From NCBI GenBank assembly GCA_013399855.1, contig VXAY01004326.1, forward strand, positions 1 through 64,000: a DNA stretch of 64,000 nt, read 5' to 3'. Numbering within the stretch: position 1 is the stretch's first letter; each line of letters starts with the position of its first letter. The translations under genes and the position numbers were made by a program. The notes beneath the pieces were generated by a model. It had not been told where the DNA came from, did no database searches, and saw only the letters and a list, made by a program, of their open reading frames with translations. Positions 1 through 11,211 of the stretch are shown piece after piece. Source of the stretch: Oxyruncus cristatus (taxonomy: Eukaryota; Chordata; Aves; Passeriformes; Cotingidae).

Positions 1-191
1 GGGAAGCGGCGCGGGGCGCAGGAGTTCCCCCCCCGGGCCGGGCGCTGTGCGGCTTTGCTGCGGTGCTCTCGGCCGGCAGCCGCCCTGCCGGGTCACCCTC
101 CGCCCTCAGGGGCAGGTGAATGCCGCAGGGAGAGCGCTCTGCCGGCTGCAGGCAGTGGCAAACCTGTGCGGTTTTTTTTGTGCTTCTGCAG
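1..191 (+). other. SLC2A12: GC-rich end of the last SLC2A12 intron
   Basis: GC-rich, CpG-containing sequence that ends in a T-rich tract and a CAG acceptor at 189-191, directly before the recognised coding exon. I read it as intron. The reading frame of the exon stays open leftwards through this stretch, but the residues there are Pro/Ala/Arg-rich and do not look like a sugar transporter. The rest of the gene lies outside the window. Confidence 0.5.
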
Positions 192-288
192 GAAATACGT
201 GAGGACGCCCTTGTGCGGGATGAGCCAGCGCAGAGAGAAACTGGTCCCGGAGGAACTTGCCAAGAGAGAGAAAGAGCAGCTCTACTAG
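192..288 (+). CDS. SLC2A12: SLC2A12 (GLUT12) C-terminal coding exon, partial gene
   Basis: This exon encodes about 31 residues ending in a TAG stop at 286-288. It starts after a T-rich tract and CAG acceptor, and its first base completes a codon begun in the previous exon. The peptide begins K-Y-V-R and contains C-G-M-S-Q and K-L-V-P-E-E. These positions line up with the cytoplasmic tail of vertebrate GLUT12, which I recall as N-Y-V-K, then C-F-M-S and E-E-L-V-P. GLUT12 is a class III facilitative hexose transporter with 12 membrane helices; only the cytosolic tail is visible here. The gene runs on the + strand and is convergent with TBPL1, as in human. The tail is rich in Lys, Glu and Arg and stops roughly 20 residues earlier than I recall for human. 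The call rests on a short match plus synteny. Confidence 0.72.
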
Positions 289-1795
289 ACTCGGGGCAAG
301 CAAAGTGGCCTTTGCCAAAACACTGATTGAAAAAAAAGAAAAATGTTCAGTGATGCTCACACACTGATGGAACACATGGTATCGTTATAATACAGAAAAT
401 ATTATCTCCTTCATTTCTTGGTAGAACTTCTTTCATTGGCAGTTTACAGCCAACATTAAAGATTGCTATAGTTTATAACTAACTGGAAATCTAGGCTCTG
501 TCTGTTTCAAACCGGCATCACTCAGTTCCCCTGAGGTTAAGCATGTCTTACACAGAAGACGTGAATGGAAATTGGAATATTGCACACAGTTTTAGTTATC
601 CATATTCAGTAACAGATCAGTCTGGAAGCGCTGCAAAGAAGAACTGGAGTGCCACAGAAAAGGAAGGGTCTTACAAGAGGAGCCCACCAAAGACAGTTCT
701 GTTTAGGCTAGCAAAAATGGGGCTGAAAAGGGTTAAAAACTATCTGTAGGTACTTTAGGGAAGACAGTGCTATGGAGCAAAAATGGACAACCATGGAGTG
801 CAAAGGATGATGTTATTGCAGAACAACTGGATATGAACTTTCTGTAAATGAATTTAGAATTCAGCTTAACAAGATGGAAAAGGATCTTGTTCATCTGAAC
901 TTAATTACTTATAACACAGGAGCATGCTCAACTTAAAAGAAAAACTTTACATACAGTTTCTCAGGAGGACCAGGGTTCGATGACCTAGGAAATACTCCTC
1001 AGAAAACACAGTCAAATTGTTTAATGTGGAACATTAAATGCACGACTCTCTACAACTACCTGAAAGGAGGTTATAGCAGGTGGGGTTCAGCCTCTTCTCC
1101 CAGGCAGCTAGTGACAGGGCAAGAAGAAATGGCCTCAAGTTGTGCCAGGGGAGTTTCAGGCTGGACATCGGGAAGAATTTTTTCACTGAAAGGGTTAAAC
1201 ATTGGAATGGGCTGCCCAGGGAGGTGGTGGAGTCACCATGTCTGGAAGTGTTCAAGAAATGACTGGACATGGCACTTAGTGCTATGGTTTAGTGGACATG
1301 GTGGTGTTTGGTCAAAGATTGGACTCAGTGATCTTGGACATAACTTCCAACTTTAATGATTCTATTATTTGCATAATCAAGTCTTCTAAACTGAAGATGG
1401 CCTTAAAGAAAAGGAGATAGGATTTCTTTAGCCTTCCAGTTCCATGAAAGTTAGAAACTGAAGGCAGAGAGTTGATGCCAAAATCATTTTATTTCTCAAC
1501 ACAGGGCACACTGGACTTTGACTTTTGGATTCAGAAAGTGAAAATCGTATGGTATCTGGCAGCACAAAGGGAGTTCAGGAACTGTAATCACTGCAGATCA
1601 TAAATTACGTCAAATTCTTGCTTGTTGCTTAGCAAGTGTATTCTGAAGTACTCAACAAGCCTCTACAAAGGGTTATCCATATGGCTCCCAAAAAAGAACA
1701 TCAGTTCTTTCTTAGCAGGTTAATACATGTTGTTAGAGCAACCAGTAGATAAATATTTATCAGCAAATAAATAAATGGTTCTTTGTTTAAAGAAA
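289..1795 (+). other. SLC2A12: Probable SLC2A12 3' UTR with overlapping poly(A) signals
   Basis: The AT-rich sequence after the stop contains no further convincing coding exon. Two overlapping AATAAA hexamers at 1766-1775 are followed by a T/G-rich stretch, so a transcript could end near 1790. A CR1 fragment is embedded at about 1038-1368. Further hexamers, for example 3407-3412, would allow longer 3' ends. The short open frame at 543-749 has no recognisable similarity and I do not call it a gene. Confidence 0.45.
1038..1368 (+). mobile_element. CR1 LINE, 3'-end fragment
   Basis: The stretch matches the 3' end of avian CR1: a segment on the pattern 'gacagggcaagaagaaatggcc', then the conserved 'ggctgcccagggaggtggtgg' block, ending in a TGATTCTATT-type tail at 1357-1366. 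It is strongly 5'-truncated and diverged, with only remnants of the reverse transcriptase frame upstream of the UTR. Orientation is the same as SLC2A12, so it probably sits inside the 3' UTR. Confidence 0.85.
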
Positions 1796-2259
1796 AAAAC
1801 AAAGCATGCTTTGAAAGCATGTTGACTGTCTCAGTAGCCACAAAGCAGCATTTCTTTCAGAATGTAATTGAGAAAGCAAGATTGACACTTTCAACTGGAG
1901 TGCAGATACTACTTTGAACTAAACACACGTTCCCAATTTGCTATCTCATAGCATTAAAACCACAGTGACTTACTGACGTAAAATTTTACTTCTGAGTAGA
2001 GCAGAGAATCACGGTCAGTTTCTCACATGATTGCACTTCTGGATGCTGACATCACAAATTTATAGGAGCATGAACAGTGAACTTGTTCAAAACCTGAAAA
2101 CAAACTATTGAAGCCAAGGCCATGATTTTCCAGAAGTCACTGAAAATTTAGCTACCTCAGGATGGGAACCTATTGGCCAAATCTCTGCCACAACTTCCCT
2201 GCATCATAAGCTTTAAGGTAACCAATATTGAAACCCTGTTGGATTTTTGGTACAAAAGT

Positions 2260-2873
2260 CAGGTAAGTGTCCTATGGACCGGGAGTGCATCAAGCAAAGC
2301 ATCGCCAGCCGATCAAGGGAGGGGATTGTCCCGCTCTGCTCTGCCCTGGTGTAGCCTCACCTGGTATGCATTTTTGGGCACCACAATATAAGAAAGATAT
2401 TCAGCTCTTAGAGAGTGTCCGAAGGAGGGCAATGAAGATGGTAAAGGGACTTGAGGGGAAGCCATATGAGAAGCGACTGAGGTCACTTGGTCTGTTCAGC
2501 CTGAAGGAGACTGAGGGGAGACCTCATTGCAGTTACAACTTCCTTATGACAGGAAGAGGAGGGGCAAGCATTGATCTCTTCTCTGTGCTGACCAGTGACA
2601 GGGCCCGAGGGAATGGCCTGAAGTTGTGTCAGGGGAGGTTTAGGTAGATACTAGGAAAAGGTTCTTCACCCAGAGGGTAAAGTGGTTGGGCACTGGAACT
2701 GGTGCCCCAGGGAAGTAGTCATAGCATTAAGCCTGGCAGAGTTCAAGAAGCATTTGGATAATGCTCTTAGGCACATGATGTGACTCTTGGGGATGGTCCT
2801 GTGCAGGGCCAGGAATTGGACTTGAGGATCCTTGTGGGTCCCTTCCAACTCAGAATATCCTATGATTCTGTGA
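2260..2873 (+). mobile_element. CR1 LINE, 5'-truncated, with reverse transcriptase C-terminal remnant
   Basis: The 5' part translates, across frameshifts, into the C-terminal part of CR1 reverse transcriptase: a S-R-S-R-E-like motif, then F-W-A-P-Q-Y-K-K-D-I-Q-L-L-E-S-V-R-R-R-A near 2370-2435. This is followed by the CR1 3' UTR and the tail TATCCTATGATTCTGTG at 2857-2873. A deletion and frameshifts make it non-functional. It appears to be the same subfamily as the copies at 8158-8596 and 59231-59568. Confidence 0.9.
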
Positions 2874-5439
2874 AGTAGTTATCACAATGCACAATTTTTA
2901 ACTGTGCAGATCCCATGTTATCTAAACCAAGTGAAACTGAATTGCTAGGCCACTGGCTAGCTGGTCAGACTATGGCTGCTTTATTTTTTCTGTCCTGATC
3001 CTAGACCCAGCAGTTCTCACAACACCCTCATGGATGTCACAAGAAAGGCTGATGTCATGGATGCTTATGATAGTGTACCTATCAAGCAAGACAGGCTCAA
3101 CAAGATGCAGTTTTTGGCATGCACAACATACCAAAGATTAAGTACAACCTTCTCATAATCTTCCATGTGAGCCCTTTTGACATAGTATGCAAGCAGCTAG
3201 ATACCAACCATACCCAGGACACATGGACAGACAGTGGGGCTGTGCACCTGAGATGTAGGTAACTCAGACCGAAGGCTCCATAGGAACCAGTAAGCTCAAA
3301 AGCCTTTTGCTCTCATTCCTAAGCTAAAATTCCACTCTGGATCTCAGGTGCTTCCACCTTTTCCACAGACACAGAAAACTTTATTTTCTAGTACTTTGAT
3401 TTTTCCAATAAAAAATGAAGACTTGCTTAGAATTTTCTTTGAGGTCTACGGTTCCAATATCCACTACAAGAGACTAGGAGAAGAGGCCCTTTGCCCCTGC
3501 ATGGGAGACAGCCCACAGCAGAGTCTCCTTGCACTTCCATTACCTCAGCAGTAACAGCTGACTCCATGCTACAGCAGCAGGAACTGGCAAAGGTAAAAGT
3601 ATTCCTGGAACTTCTACAAATGGTCAGAAAAAAGATACAAAATGTATTAGAGCTAAGCGACAAAAGTTTCATAGCAATATGAAATAGGGAGAGATGGAGA
3701 CGTGGGTTTGGAGCAGTGGAAGAGAAACCATGGATGAGGAGGGCGCATGAAATGCAAGGAGAAGTGAAGTCAGAGATGACTCTGACAGTGGGGAAAAAGG
3801 GGCAGATGATATTTTTAAGTGTAGATGTCTCATGCATTCAGCATAGACAGTTTAATTTTTTTACCTTAAATTTTCACACTTTGGAGGTGCGAGGAATTCC
3901 AGAATGAGAATGTGGCCAAAACCTGCAAGATTTGTTAGGGGTTTTTTTTGTTGGGTGTTTGGGTTTGTTTTATTTTGGGTCATTTTCTTTGGGGAGTTTT
4001 GGGTTTCTTTTATTTGAAATGCTCAGTTCAGCATCCTGATTTTTGCACTTTTGGGATCAGCTTTCATTGTGATACACTGCCTGAACATTTGTAAAATGGT
4101 CTTGTCAAAGTCCGAACCCACCATTTTCTGGGTTTCTGTATGCTAATACCTTCCTCAGTTTTATAGCACTGATGTCTATGGAAATCTCTCCACCTGTTAT
4201 ATGTTTACACTGCAGGACAGTTGTCAGTAATCATGCATTCTACTGAATCAGCTTCAGAACAAGAAATGTAAGGTGACTCTGGGTAGTCTTCCAAATATGC
4301 CGTTAGTTTATCAGCCTCATTCTTATACTACCAAGTGCCTGGGATTAAATTCAGTAATATTTAGTATTATTGTATTTTTAGTAAGACTTTATTACAGGAA
4401 ATTCATCCATTTCCTGATCTGTGACTTCACCAGGTCATGGATTACTCACTTTTCCAATAGAGTCCCCGTTTTCTCTAGTTGGTACTGTTTCTCTAGATAG
4501 CAGACCTTTGCATATACAATCCAAGCCTGTACTGGCTTTTAATTTCTATTACATTGTATTTAGTGAAAGGAGCCTCTGCAAAGTCTTTCTCAGCAGTGCA
4601 GCTTTCCAAACGTCTGCTGTAACAAATTTTCTGAGTGTTCTTATAAAAATAAATTTAACTCAGAAAATACTACAGAAATTGTCTACCAAATTTACAGGTT
4701 TGGGGTTCATTGCAACCTCTTCTAAAATTTTCCCATGCACACCTAGTTAGTGCAGAAACAAATAAATAAAAATGCCATATTCCTGAACAAGGCATAGTTC
4801 CAACATTGTTTTTTTTCTACAGAGACCCTGACAGCTTCAGATAACTCTGAAAGTAATGATGCTGTAGTCAAGGACTTTCAAAAATCATCATAGCTACAGT
4901 CTTAATTGTAGTCCTACAGACTTAGCCCTATATAGCCCTATAAATGTAGCAATAATTATATTGGTCTTTGATAACAAAGCCTGCATATCTGATGAGAGAG
5001 ATGCTCACAATCCCATCAACTATGAAAATACAAGGGAAAAAAGGGGCAAATCTTACAAATCACATCCCTGGATCTCTGAAGCACTCCCCAATAATCTTTG
5101 TCCCAGATCTAAAATTATTCAGTATCTCCATTAACGGACTGGATTACAGAACAGAATATGCTTATTAAATATGCTAAACTGGAAAAGATTGGTTTGGAAT
5201 TCAGAACTTTGCAAATCTGTGAAAAAAGCAGGACACAATTCTGAAAATGCAAATTTCTCTGGTAACACTATCTGCAAATCAGAGAATGATAAAATGGCAC
5301 TAGAAACTACAGGAAAAGATCTAGCGGCTGTGACAACCCACAAGCCAGCAATGAGTCAGAGTTATCAATCTACTGCAAAAAGGAATCCTTAGTAGGGTGT
5401 ATAAACAGAACCAATCCTTCTCTCTAAAGAATGTGAAAT
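2874..5439. other. Non-coding interval downstream of SLC2A12
   Basis: I see no exon with homology. Short open frames on both strands lack recognisable motifs and look like chance. A T/G-rich low-complexity stretch lies at about 3938-4013, and poly(A) hexamers occur at 3407-3412 and around 4650-4770. Part of this could be extended SLC2A12 3' UTR. Confidence 0.5.
3938..4013. repeat. T/G-rich low-complexity tract
   Basis: Irregular runs of T and G with almost no C or A (gggtttttt-, gtttggg- and ttttggg-like blocks). There is no regular repeat unit, and it is not a telomeric array. Confidence 0.7.
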
Positions 5440-5830
5440 GAACTTTTTATGGCGCTGCCAGTGCCAGAGCTGAGCACTGTGAGGAGTTTTTCATGGGATC
5501 CACACGGAGAAACCAGGGACAGATGAACAGTGCCCTAGAAAACATGGCCGTTGAGGAACACGTGATGATTGATGGGTAAGTTTAACCCAAAGCATTGCTC
5601 CTCACACTGGAGGTGAGAGCCATCACACTGGGCCATGCCGTCTGGCCTGGGGTCCATGTTGTTGCTGCAGGTGTTGCTACTGAGAACCTGGGTGGAGGCA
5701 GCACAGCACAGCATGGAAAACAAATGCTAACTTGTGAAGACGGGGAAGGGGTATGTGTCACAGGAGTAGAATGCATCAGCAGCAAGGCTTATTCCAGACT
5801 GAGGCAGGGACCTAACTATTTAGAGCAGAA
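5440..5830. other. GC-elevated block of unknown origin
   Basis: The stretch is clearly richer in G+C than its AT-rich flanks, with short open frames on both strands (for example 5595-5834 on + and 5582-5785 on -). Translation suggests eroded coding sequence, but I recognise no family. It could be an old retro-element or pseudogene fragment, or a non-coding exon. Confidence 0.3.
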
Positions 5831-6611
5831 GTAGGAAATGGAGTGATATCCCAGGGTATAAGCATACACTATCAGATGCTCTTCAACGTCAGAGGTTTTA
5901 AAACATACTTTTCACAGTTTGAGGCTCCCTGGAAGCTAGAACGTGTGACCACACCTTTCGGGGAATCTTTTATTTGCTATTATTCTCTTCCTCAATACTA
6001 CCCTGCAAGTTTGGTAGTGTGCTTCTTGGCTCCGTTATGGATTGTTACAAAGGCCCCAAACTGCTAGCATGGATCTAGGCAGCACTTCAAAAGAAACTGT
6101 TCCCATTTTAATATATTGCAGCTCATTATTAGCTTTCATTTTTGTTCTAAGAGGCAGATTTCATACTACGTGACAGTGCTAACAAAGCAAAATGTTCTTC
6201 TTTTTCCACAGATAAATTTAGGAGACACATATGCTTCATAAAAGCTCCAGATATTCACTAGTAGCACTCAAGGGCTTTGTAACTTGATTCAAGTTAGCGA
6301 GCCTAATCTACAACAGCTATTGTAGTTACAATGGTCAAATCCTCATTCATCAATTTAGGACTACACTTTGTTCTTGAAAACCCATGACAATTTGTTCATT
6401 GTTCAAATACCTTGTGCTTTTTAAAATTGTAATAATAATAACAAGTGTTCCCTAATGGTGGTTTGTCCATTGCTCTCGATGCACAATATCCTTATTAGTG
6501 TCACAAATGCCAAGGTCCATGTTATTTCGTACAAACTGGAAAACTTACATAGAGCAAGCTTGCTATTGTGGATTTTGTGACTGTTGAACTCAAACTTCAT
6601 AATTTCAGAGT

Positions 6612-7399
6612 TGTAAGTGCTCTTAGACAAGTTCAAGAAATGGACACATGGGAACCTCATGAGGTTTTACAAGACCAAGTGCAAAGTGTTGCACCTGGGT
6701 TGCGGCAGCCCTTGGTGTCAATTCAGGCTGGGGGATGAACAGATTGAGAGCAGCCCTGATGAGAAGGACTTGGGGGTGCTGGTGGATGAGAAGCTGGACA
6801 TCAGCTGACAATCTGCACTTGCAGCCCACAAAGCCAACCCTGCCCTTGGCTGCATCAAAAGCAGTGTGGCCAGCAGATCGAGGGAGGTGATTCTGCCCCT
6901 CTACTCTGCTCTCGTGAGACCCCACCTGGAGTCCTGCATTCAGCTCTGGGGTCCTCAGCACAGGAAGACCATTGACCTGCTGGAGCTAGTCCACAGGAGG
7001 GCCACCAAGTTGTAGAGGGATGAAGCACCTCTCCTATGAGGACAGGCTGAAAGATGGTACAGCCTGGAAGAGAGAAGACCTAACTGTGAACTTCCAGTAC
7101 CTGAAGGGAGCCTACAAGAAAGATGGAGAGGGACTTTGTAAAAAGTGACAGGACAAGGAAAAGCAGCTTTAAACCAAAAGAGTAGGTTTAGATTAGGTAT
7201 AAAGAAGATATTCTTTAGTGTGAGGGTGGTGAGGCACTCAAACAGGTAGCCCAGATAAGCTGTGGATGTCCCAGATCTGAAGTGTTCCAGGCCAGGCTGG
7301 GTGGGGTTCTGAGCAATCTGGTCTAGTGAAGGGGGGGTTGGCACTAGATGATCTTTAAGGTCCCTGCCCCTTCCAACCCAAACCATTCAATGATTCTAC
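6612..7399 (+). mobile_element. CR1 LINE, about 790 bp 3' portion with reverse transcriptase remnant
   Basis: This is the longest CR1 copy in the window. The first part translates as the CR1 reverse transcriptase C-terminus: L-H-L-G, then [12 protein letters not shown], then [15 protein letters not shown]. An internal stop (TGA) follows D-I-S near 6806. After this come the H-R-R-A-T-K region, the 3' UTR blocks 'gagggtggtgaggcact' and 'gatgatctttaaggtccc', and the tail ending near 7399. It differs from the 2260, 8158 and 59231 copies in its 3' UTR, so it belongs to another CR1 subfamily. Inactive through truncation and stops. Confidence 0.93.
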
Positions 7400-8157
7400 A
7401 TCTACATGGAGTTTAAAAAGGCTTTTTATGAACATAGCACTTATGACTTTGTGGCAAAACATTCCTTTCTTTTTGTTCTGAAGGATTTGGTGAAGCATTT
7501 CCCATACTACACCTTCCTTTGCATAATTTCTGCACAAAGTCACTATGGACAGCCCCAACTTCTGTATCACCCCCTCAGGCAGATTTAATACATCATGCCA
7601 GGCATTTTCTTCCTCTGGATGTTCTTGCACTTTTCTTTCACAGCTGTGATTTCTGGTACAGTAACAGCTCAGTTTACTATTTTTAGTGCCCACTAAGACT
7701 GTACATTACCTGCAGCGCATGAGTCTTGTTATGTTTCTCTTCAGTGAGATAGGGAAAAAAGACATACATACATTTATACATATTTATTGTAGCTTTTTAA
7801 AAGTAGCATTTGCAGTTACTTTTAAGCATTCACCTCTCTTCTGCTTCAAATGTGCACTTATTGAGAGAAACATTTACTGGCTTCAAAGTCCAAGATTAAT
7901 ACCAATAATAATACATGCCAGAATCAAGCTTCATTGCTTGTTGGCAGCTTCTGTCATCAAAATATTATACAGTAAGAACAGTGTAGAAAAGGTCTGTGTT
8001 AATTGTTCAGCAACAGGCTGGGGCTGGATAGCATGACCATATCATCTTCTCCAGCTGAAGCACAACAATTTCCTGAAACCCCAGGCTCACATCTTAACTT
8101 TTTTCCTTTTGCATCAAGTAGGTGGAAAAGGCAGTTGTTTTTTATACAGTAGCTTAA
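7400..8157. other. Interval between the convergent SLC2A12 and TBPL1 genes
   Basis: AT-rich sequence with short chance open frames only. I recognise no exon, RNA gene or repeat family. It separates two CR1 insertions in the intergenic interval of the tail-to-tail gene pair. Confidence 0.5.
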
Positions 8158-8596
8158 GTCGATAAGGTAATTAAGCTATTAGAGAGTGTCCAAAGGAGAG
8201 CCATGATGATGGTAAAGGGTCTGGAGGGGATGGCTTATGAGGAGCAGCTGAGGTCACTTGGGTTGTTCAGCCTGCAAAAGAGGACCTCATTGTGGTATTC
8301 AGCATCCTCACAAGGGGAAGCGGAGGGACAAGTACAGATCTCTTCACTCCCACGACCAGTGCCAGGACTCGAGGAAATGGCATGAAGCTGAGTCAGGGGA
8401 GGTTAAGGTTCACCCAGAGGGTGGCTGGGCACTAGAACAGGCTCCCCAGGGAAGTGGTCACAGCACCAAGCCTGACAGAGTTCAACAATGCTCCCAGGCA
8501 CATGGTGTGACTCTTGGAGTGTCCTGTGCAGGGCCAGGAGTTGGACTCGATGATCCTGATGGGTCCCTCCCAACTCGGCATATTCTATGATTCATC
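8158..8596 (+). mobile_element. CR1 LINE, 5'-truncated
   Basis: It begins in the reverse transcriptase C-terminal coding part ([13 protein letters not shown] codons at about 8175-8205), followed by the 3' UTR block 'ctccccagggaagtggtcac' and the tail TATTCTATGATTC at 8581-8593. It is closely similar in layout to the copy at 2260-2873 but has several small deletions. It lies about 300 bp beyond the predicted TBPL1 poly(A) signal, antisense to TBPL1. Confidence 0.9.
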
Positions 8597-8884
8597 TATA
8601 GGAAAACGCTTGCTGAAGACCTTTATATTTAGAAATGTCTTCATGTAACAGCAAGAAAATACTTGAAGTCTGGCATGTAGTTAAGAGAACTGTGAACAAA
8701 CCAAATTCCATCCTCGGATAAACATACATTACTATAGATTTCAATCTAACCCACGCACAAAGTTTTACACATACTACAAACAGAAACAGAAGATATCAGC
8801 AAAAGACTATTCTTACATTTCTTCAAATTAATTTGCAACTATACAACTTTAATAGAAAAAGGGAAGGAATATAACAGAACAGGT

Positions 8885-9343
8885 ATGAAGAGAAATATTT
8901 TCCAAACTTTTATTTATGCACATTCATCAGGTGAAAAAGGTAACTTTTACAGCTTCTTTGGTGCCCAATATTCAGCATACAAAAATGTAAAAGACTATTC
9001 ACAAACGAAACACAAGCTCAAGCTAAAAAAAAAAAGTCTTAAAGGTAGTGCACATCGTGACAGCTTTGCTTATGAATACACTGAAATTACTGCAAAAATA
9101 AATAGAATGTCTTTTTAAAAGCAGCAATTTCATATCTTGTAAACTTCCGTTTTTACAATACAGCACTGTTAAGAGTAAAATCCAAAAGAACTGGAGTCTA
9201 TATGTGGCCATGAGCAAGTAAAAGAGTCTGTATTCCTCTGCTATGGTTGGTCCAGTTTTCCTTTTTGCTTTTAGTCCAATGTGCAGCAGTCTTTAAAGGT
9301 GCTTGGTTAGGGAACCTAACCATCAAGTGGTGAGTTACAAAAT
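8885..9343 (-). other. TBPL1: Predicted TBPL1 3' UTR with poly(A) signal
   Basis: On the - strand an AATAAA hexamer lies at 8909-8914 (TTTATT on +), about 430 bp past the stop codon, so cleavage near 8885-8900 is plausible. A second AATAAA at 9343-9348 overlaps the stop codon itself. An inverted repeat, TGGTTAGG / CCTAACCA with a 3-base loop, lies at 9304-9322, close behind the stop. The exact end of the transcript is inferred. Confidence 0.55.
9304..9322 (-). repeat. Hairpin-forming inverted repeat in the TBPL1 3' UTR
   Basis: Perfect 8-base arms (TGGTTAGG and CCTAACCA) are separated by 3 bases, and the repeat starts about 22 bases after the TAA stop. It could fold in the mRNA. No function is known to me. 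Confidence 0.6.
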
Positions 9344-9414
9344 TTATTTCCTGCTTTCAAACACGAATGGGTAAATCTGTTCCACAGCACTGGCAACAGC
9401 CTTTACGTTTGGCC
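9344..9414 (-). CDS. TBPL1: TBPL1 last coding exon (C-terminus)
   Basis: The exon follows a CAG acceptor (9415-9416 on +, reading CT) and completes a Gly codon begun in the previous exon. It encodes P-N-V-K-A-V-A-S-A-V-E-Q-I-Y-P-F-V-F-E-S-R-K followed by TAA. This is the end of the second TBP-fold repeat. The mammalian protein, as I recall it, continues with E-I-L after R-K. Here that Glu codon reads TAA, and the next codons still read Ile, Leu, stop (ATT TTG TAA at 9335-9343). The protein is therefore 183 rather than 186 residues. The same change makes an AATAAA over the stop. Apart from this end the gene looks intact. Confidence 0.93.
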
Positions 9415-9440
9415 CTGAGACATAGTTAAAAAAAAAAAAA

Positions 9441-9583
9441 GGCAGTAGGAAGAGAAAAATTAGGGAATCAGAAATTAAAACAACAACAGTATCTTTAAAA
9501 TAACCTTCATANGGCAGTAGGAAGAAAAAAATTAGGGAATCAGAAATTAAAACAACAACAGTATCTTTAAAATAACCTTCATA
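9441..9583. repeat. 71-bp direct duplication around a single N (likely assembly artefact)
   Basis: Bases 9441-9511 and 9513-9583 are identical except for one base and are separated by a lone N at 9512. The block lies in the last TBPL1 intron just after an A-run. Duplicated contig ends on both sides of a single-N join usually mean that two overlapping contig ends were placed side by side without being merged. Confidence 0.85.
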
Positions 9584-11113
9584 TTTTTAGCTATCACAAC
9601 TTTATACAGTAGACAGTAATTTTTCCCCCCATTTCTCTTAAGAAGGCGTTTCTCCTGTCACTTTTACTTAAAAGACTTTCACATGAAATCTGCCAAGATG
9701 TTCTACACTGGTCAATGGCTAGACTGCAAATAATATTGTCATTTAATTTCATAACAACTTGGGTGGTTTTAGATTTACTGGCTTAAACAGTCTAGAGAAG
9801 AAGCAGACGCTGAGTGGCAGAGTATTTCTCAAAGCCTAGCCACCTTTAGGTCTTGTTTCAAAAACCTACCAACAAAAACTACTGCTAAATAATGCTGGAT
9901 TTAGCCCAAGTATGTTTCAAGTGATGATATTTTATTTTTGAAAACTACAGACTTTCTGTCCTGGGTTTTGCAAATGGCTTCATCACTGATCTCAGGACAA
10001 AACTGGCAAGCCAGGAAGTGGTTTTATTGTCTCAGGACAAAGCATATGATGGTCATCTAACATAATCTATGAGCATCTGGTGAAAGAAAAGGAAGAATGA
10101 ACTAGTGATGCTTTTTAATGGTACTAGACCATTTTACACAGTGAAAAATTAGGATTGCAAATAAATGAGCAGTGACATGGCAGAAGATGTTAATTCTGGA
10201 TAGAAGCTTGGTGATTCAGATAAAGGAGAACAGCAATTTTTCACATACTTTTACGACTGTGAACTTAAGAGTTTTTTTAACCCTAGTTTAGACTTCAAAA
10301 GTTTCTTTCATGTATAGAGAACTGTTCAAAACATCTCCCAAAATTAATAACTTCAGTATAAATTATTTAAATAATTATTGTTTCCCATGCTCAGTCAGAA
10401 AGAAAATGGACTAGAATAGGATTCTTCCTGTATTTTCAAACTGGTCAAGTTAAGCACTTAGCTAAAACAAGAATGCTGAAAGATACCTGTCTTTTGGGCA
10501 GATACTGCACCCTCCTTAAATTTGGTTGCAATTCTAGAAATGAAAGTTCTAGAGAAAGCCTTCAAACAGGGAAAGTATGAGTAGACAAATAGTTCTAGTA
10601 AAAAAACCTCCTACTCTGTGTAGGTTGAAGAGATGTAAAAACTGGATCATCACTGTAGGGAATATAAGAGAAATAAAAACAAAACAAACCCCCAAAACAA
10701 CCTCCTCATTGCTCATTTTGGAACATCAGTGAAATAAATATTCTTTCACGTGCCAGTGACTTTTATTATCTTTTCTCAATGTAACTAAATCTTTTGATAC
10801 TTGTTCCATTAAAAGAACCAACCTTCCTGGGGATTTTTGTAACGTTTCTAAATATGTATCTCAAAATTCTTTGAGTCAGTAGTATGACAAGTACTAGTAC
10901 TACAGAAACATGAATCTATAAGACTCAGGACATTTTTTTCCCCTAGAAAAAAGGCCTAGGCAAAACAGAAGCCTTCAAAAGCAACAGAGGTCTGAGATAT
11001 TTCAAACTCACTAAAACAACTAAACCAGAAAAATGCAAAACTTTGATGTTTATCATATTTACCGTCATGTTTTGAAAGGACAATATAAAATATATATAAA
11101 ATATAATAAAATA

Positions 11114-11211
11114 NNNNNNNNNNNNNNNNNNNNNNNNNNNNNNNNNNNNNNNNNNNNNNNNNNNNNNNNNNNNNNNNNNNNNNNNNNNNNNNNNNNNNNN
11201 NNNNNNNNNNN
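11114..11211. other. Assembly gap of 98 N inside an AT-rich microsatellite
   Basis: The gap is flanked on the left by TATATATAAAATATAATAAAATA and on the right by ATATATG, so the missing bases are probably a (TA)n or (TAAAA)n-type simple repeat. Confidence 0.85.
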
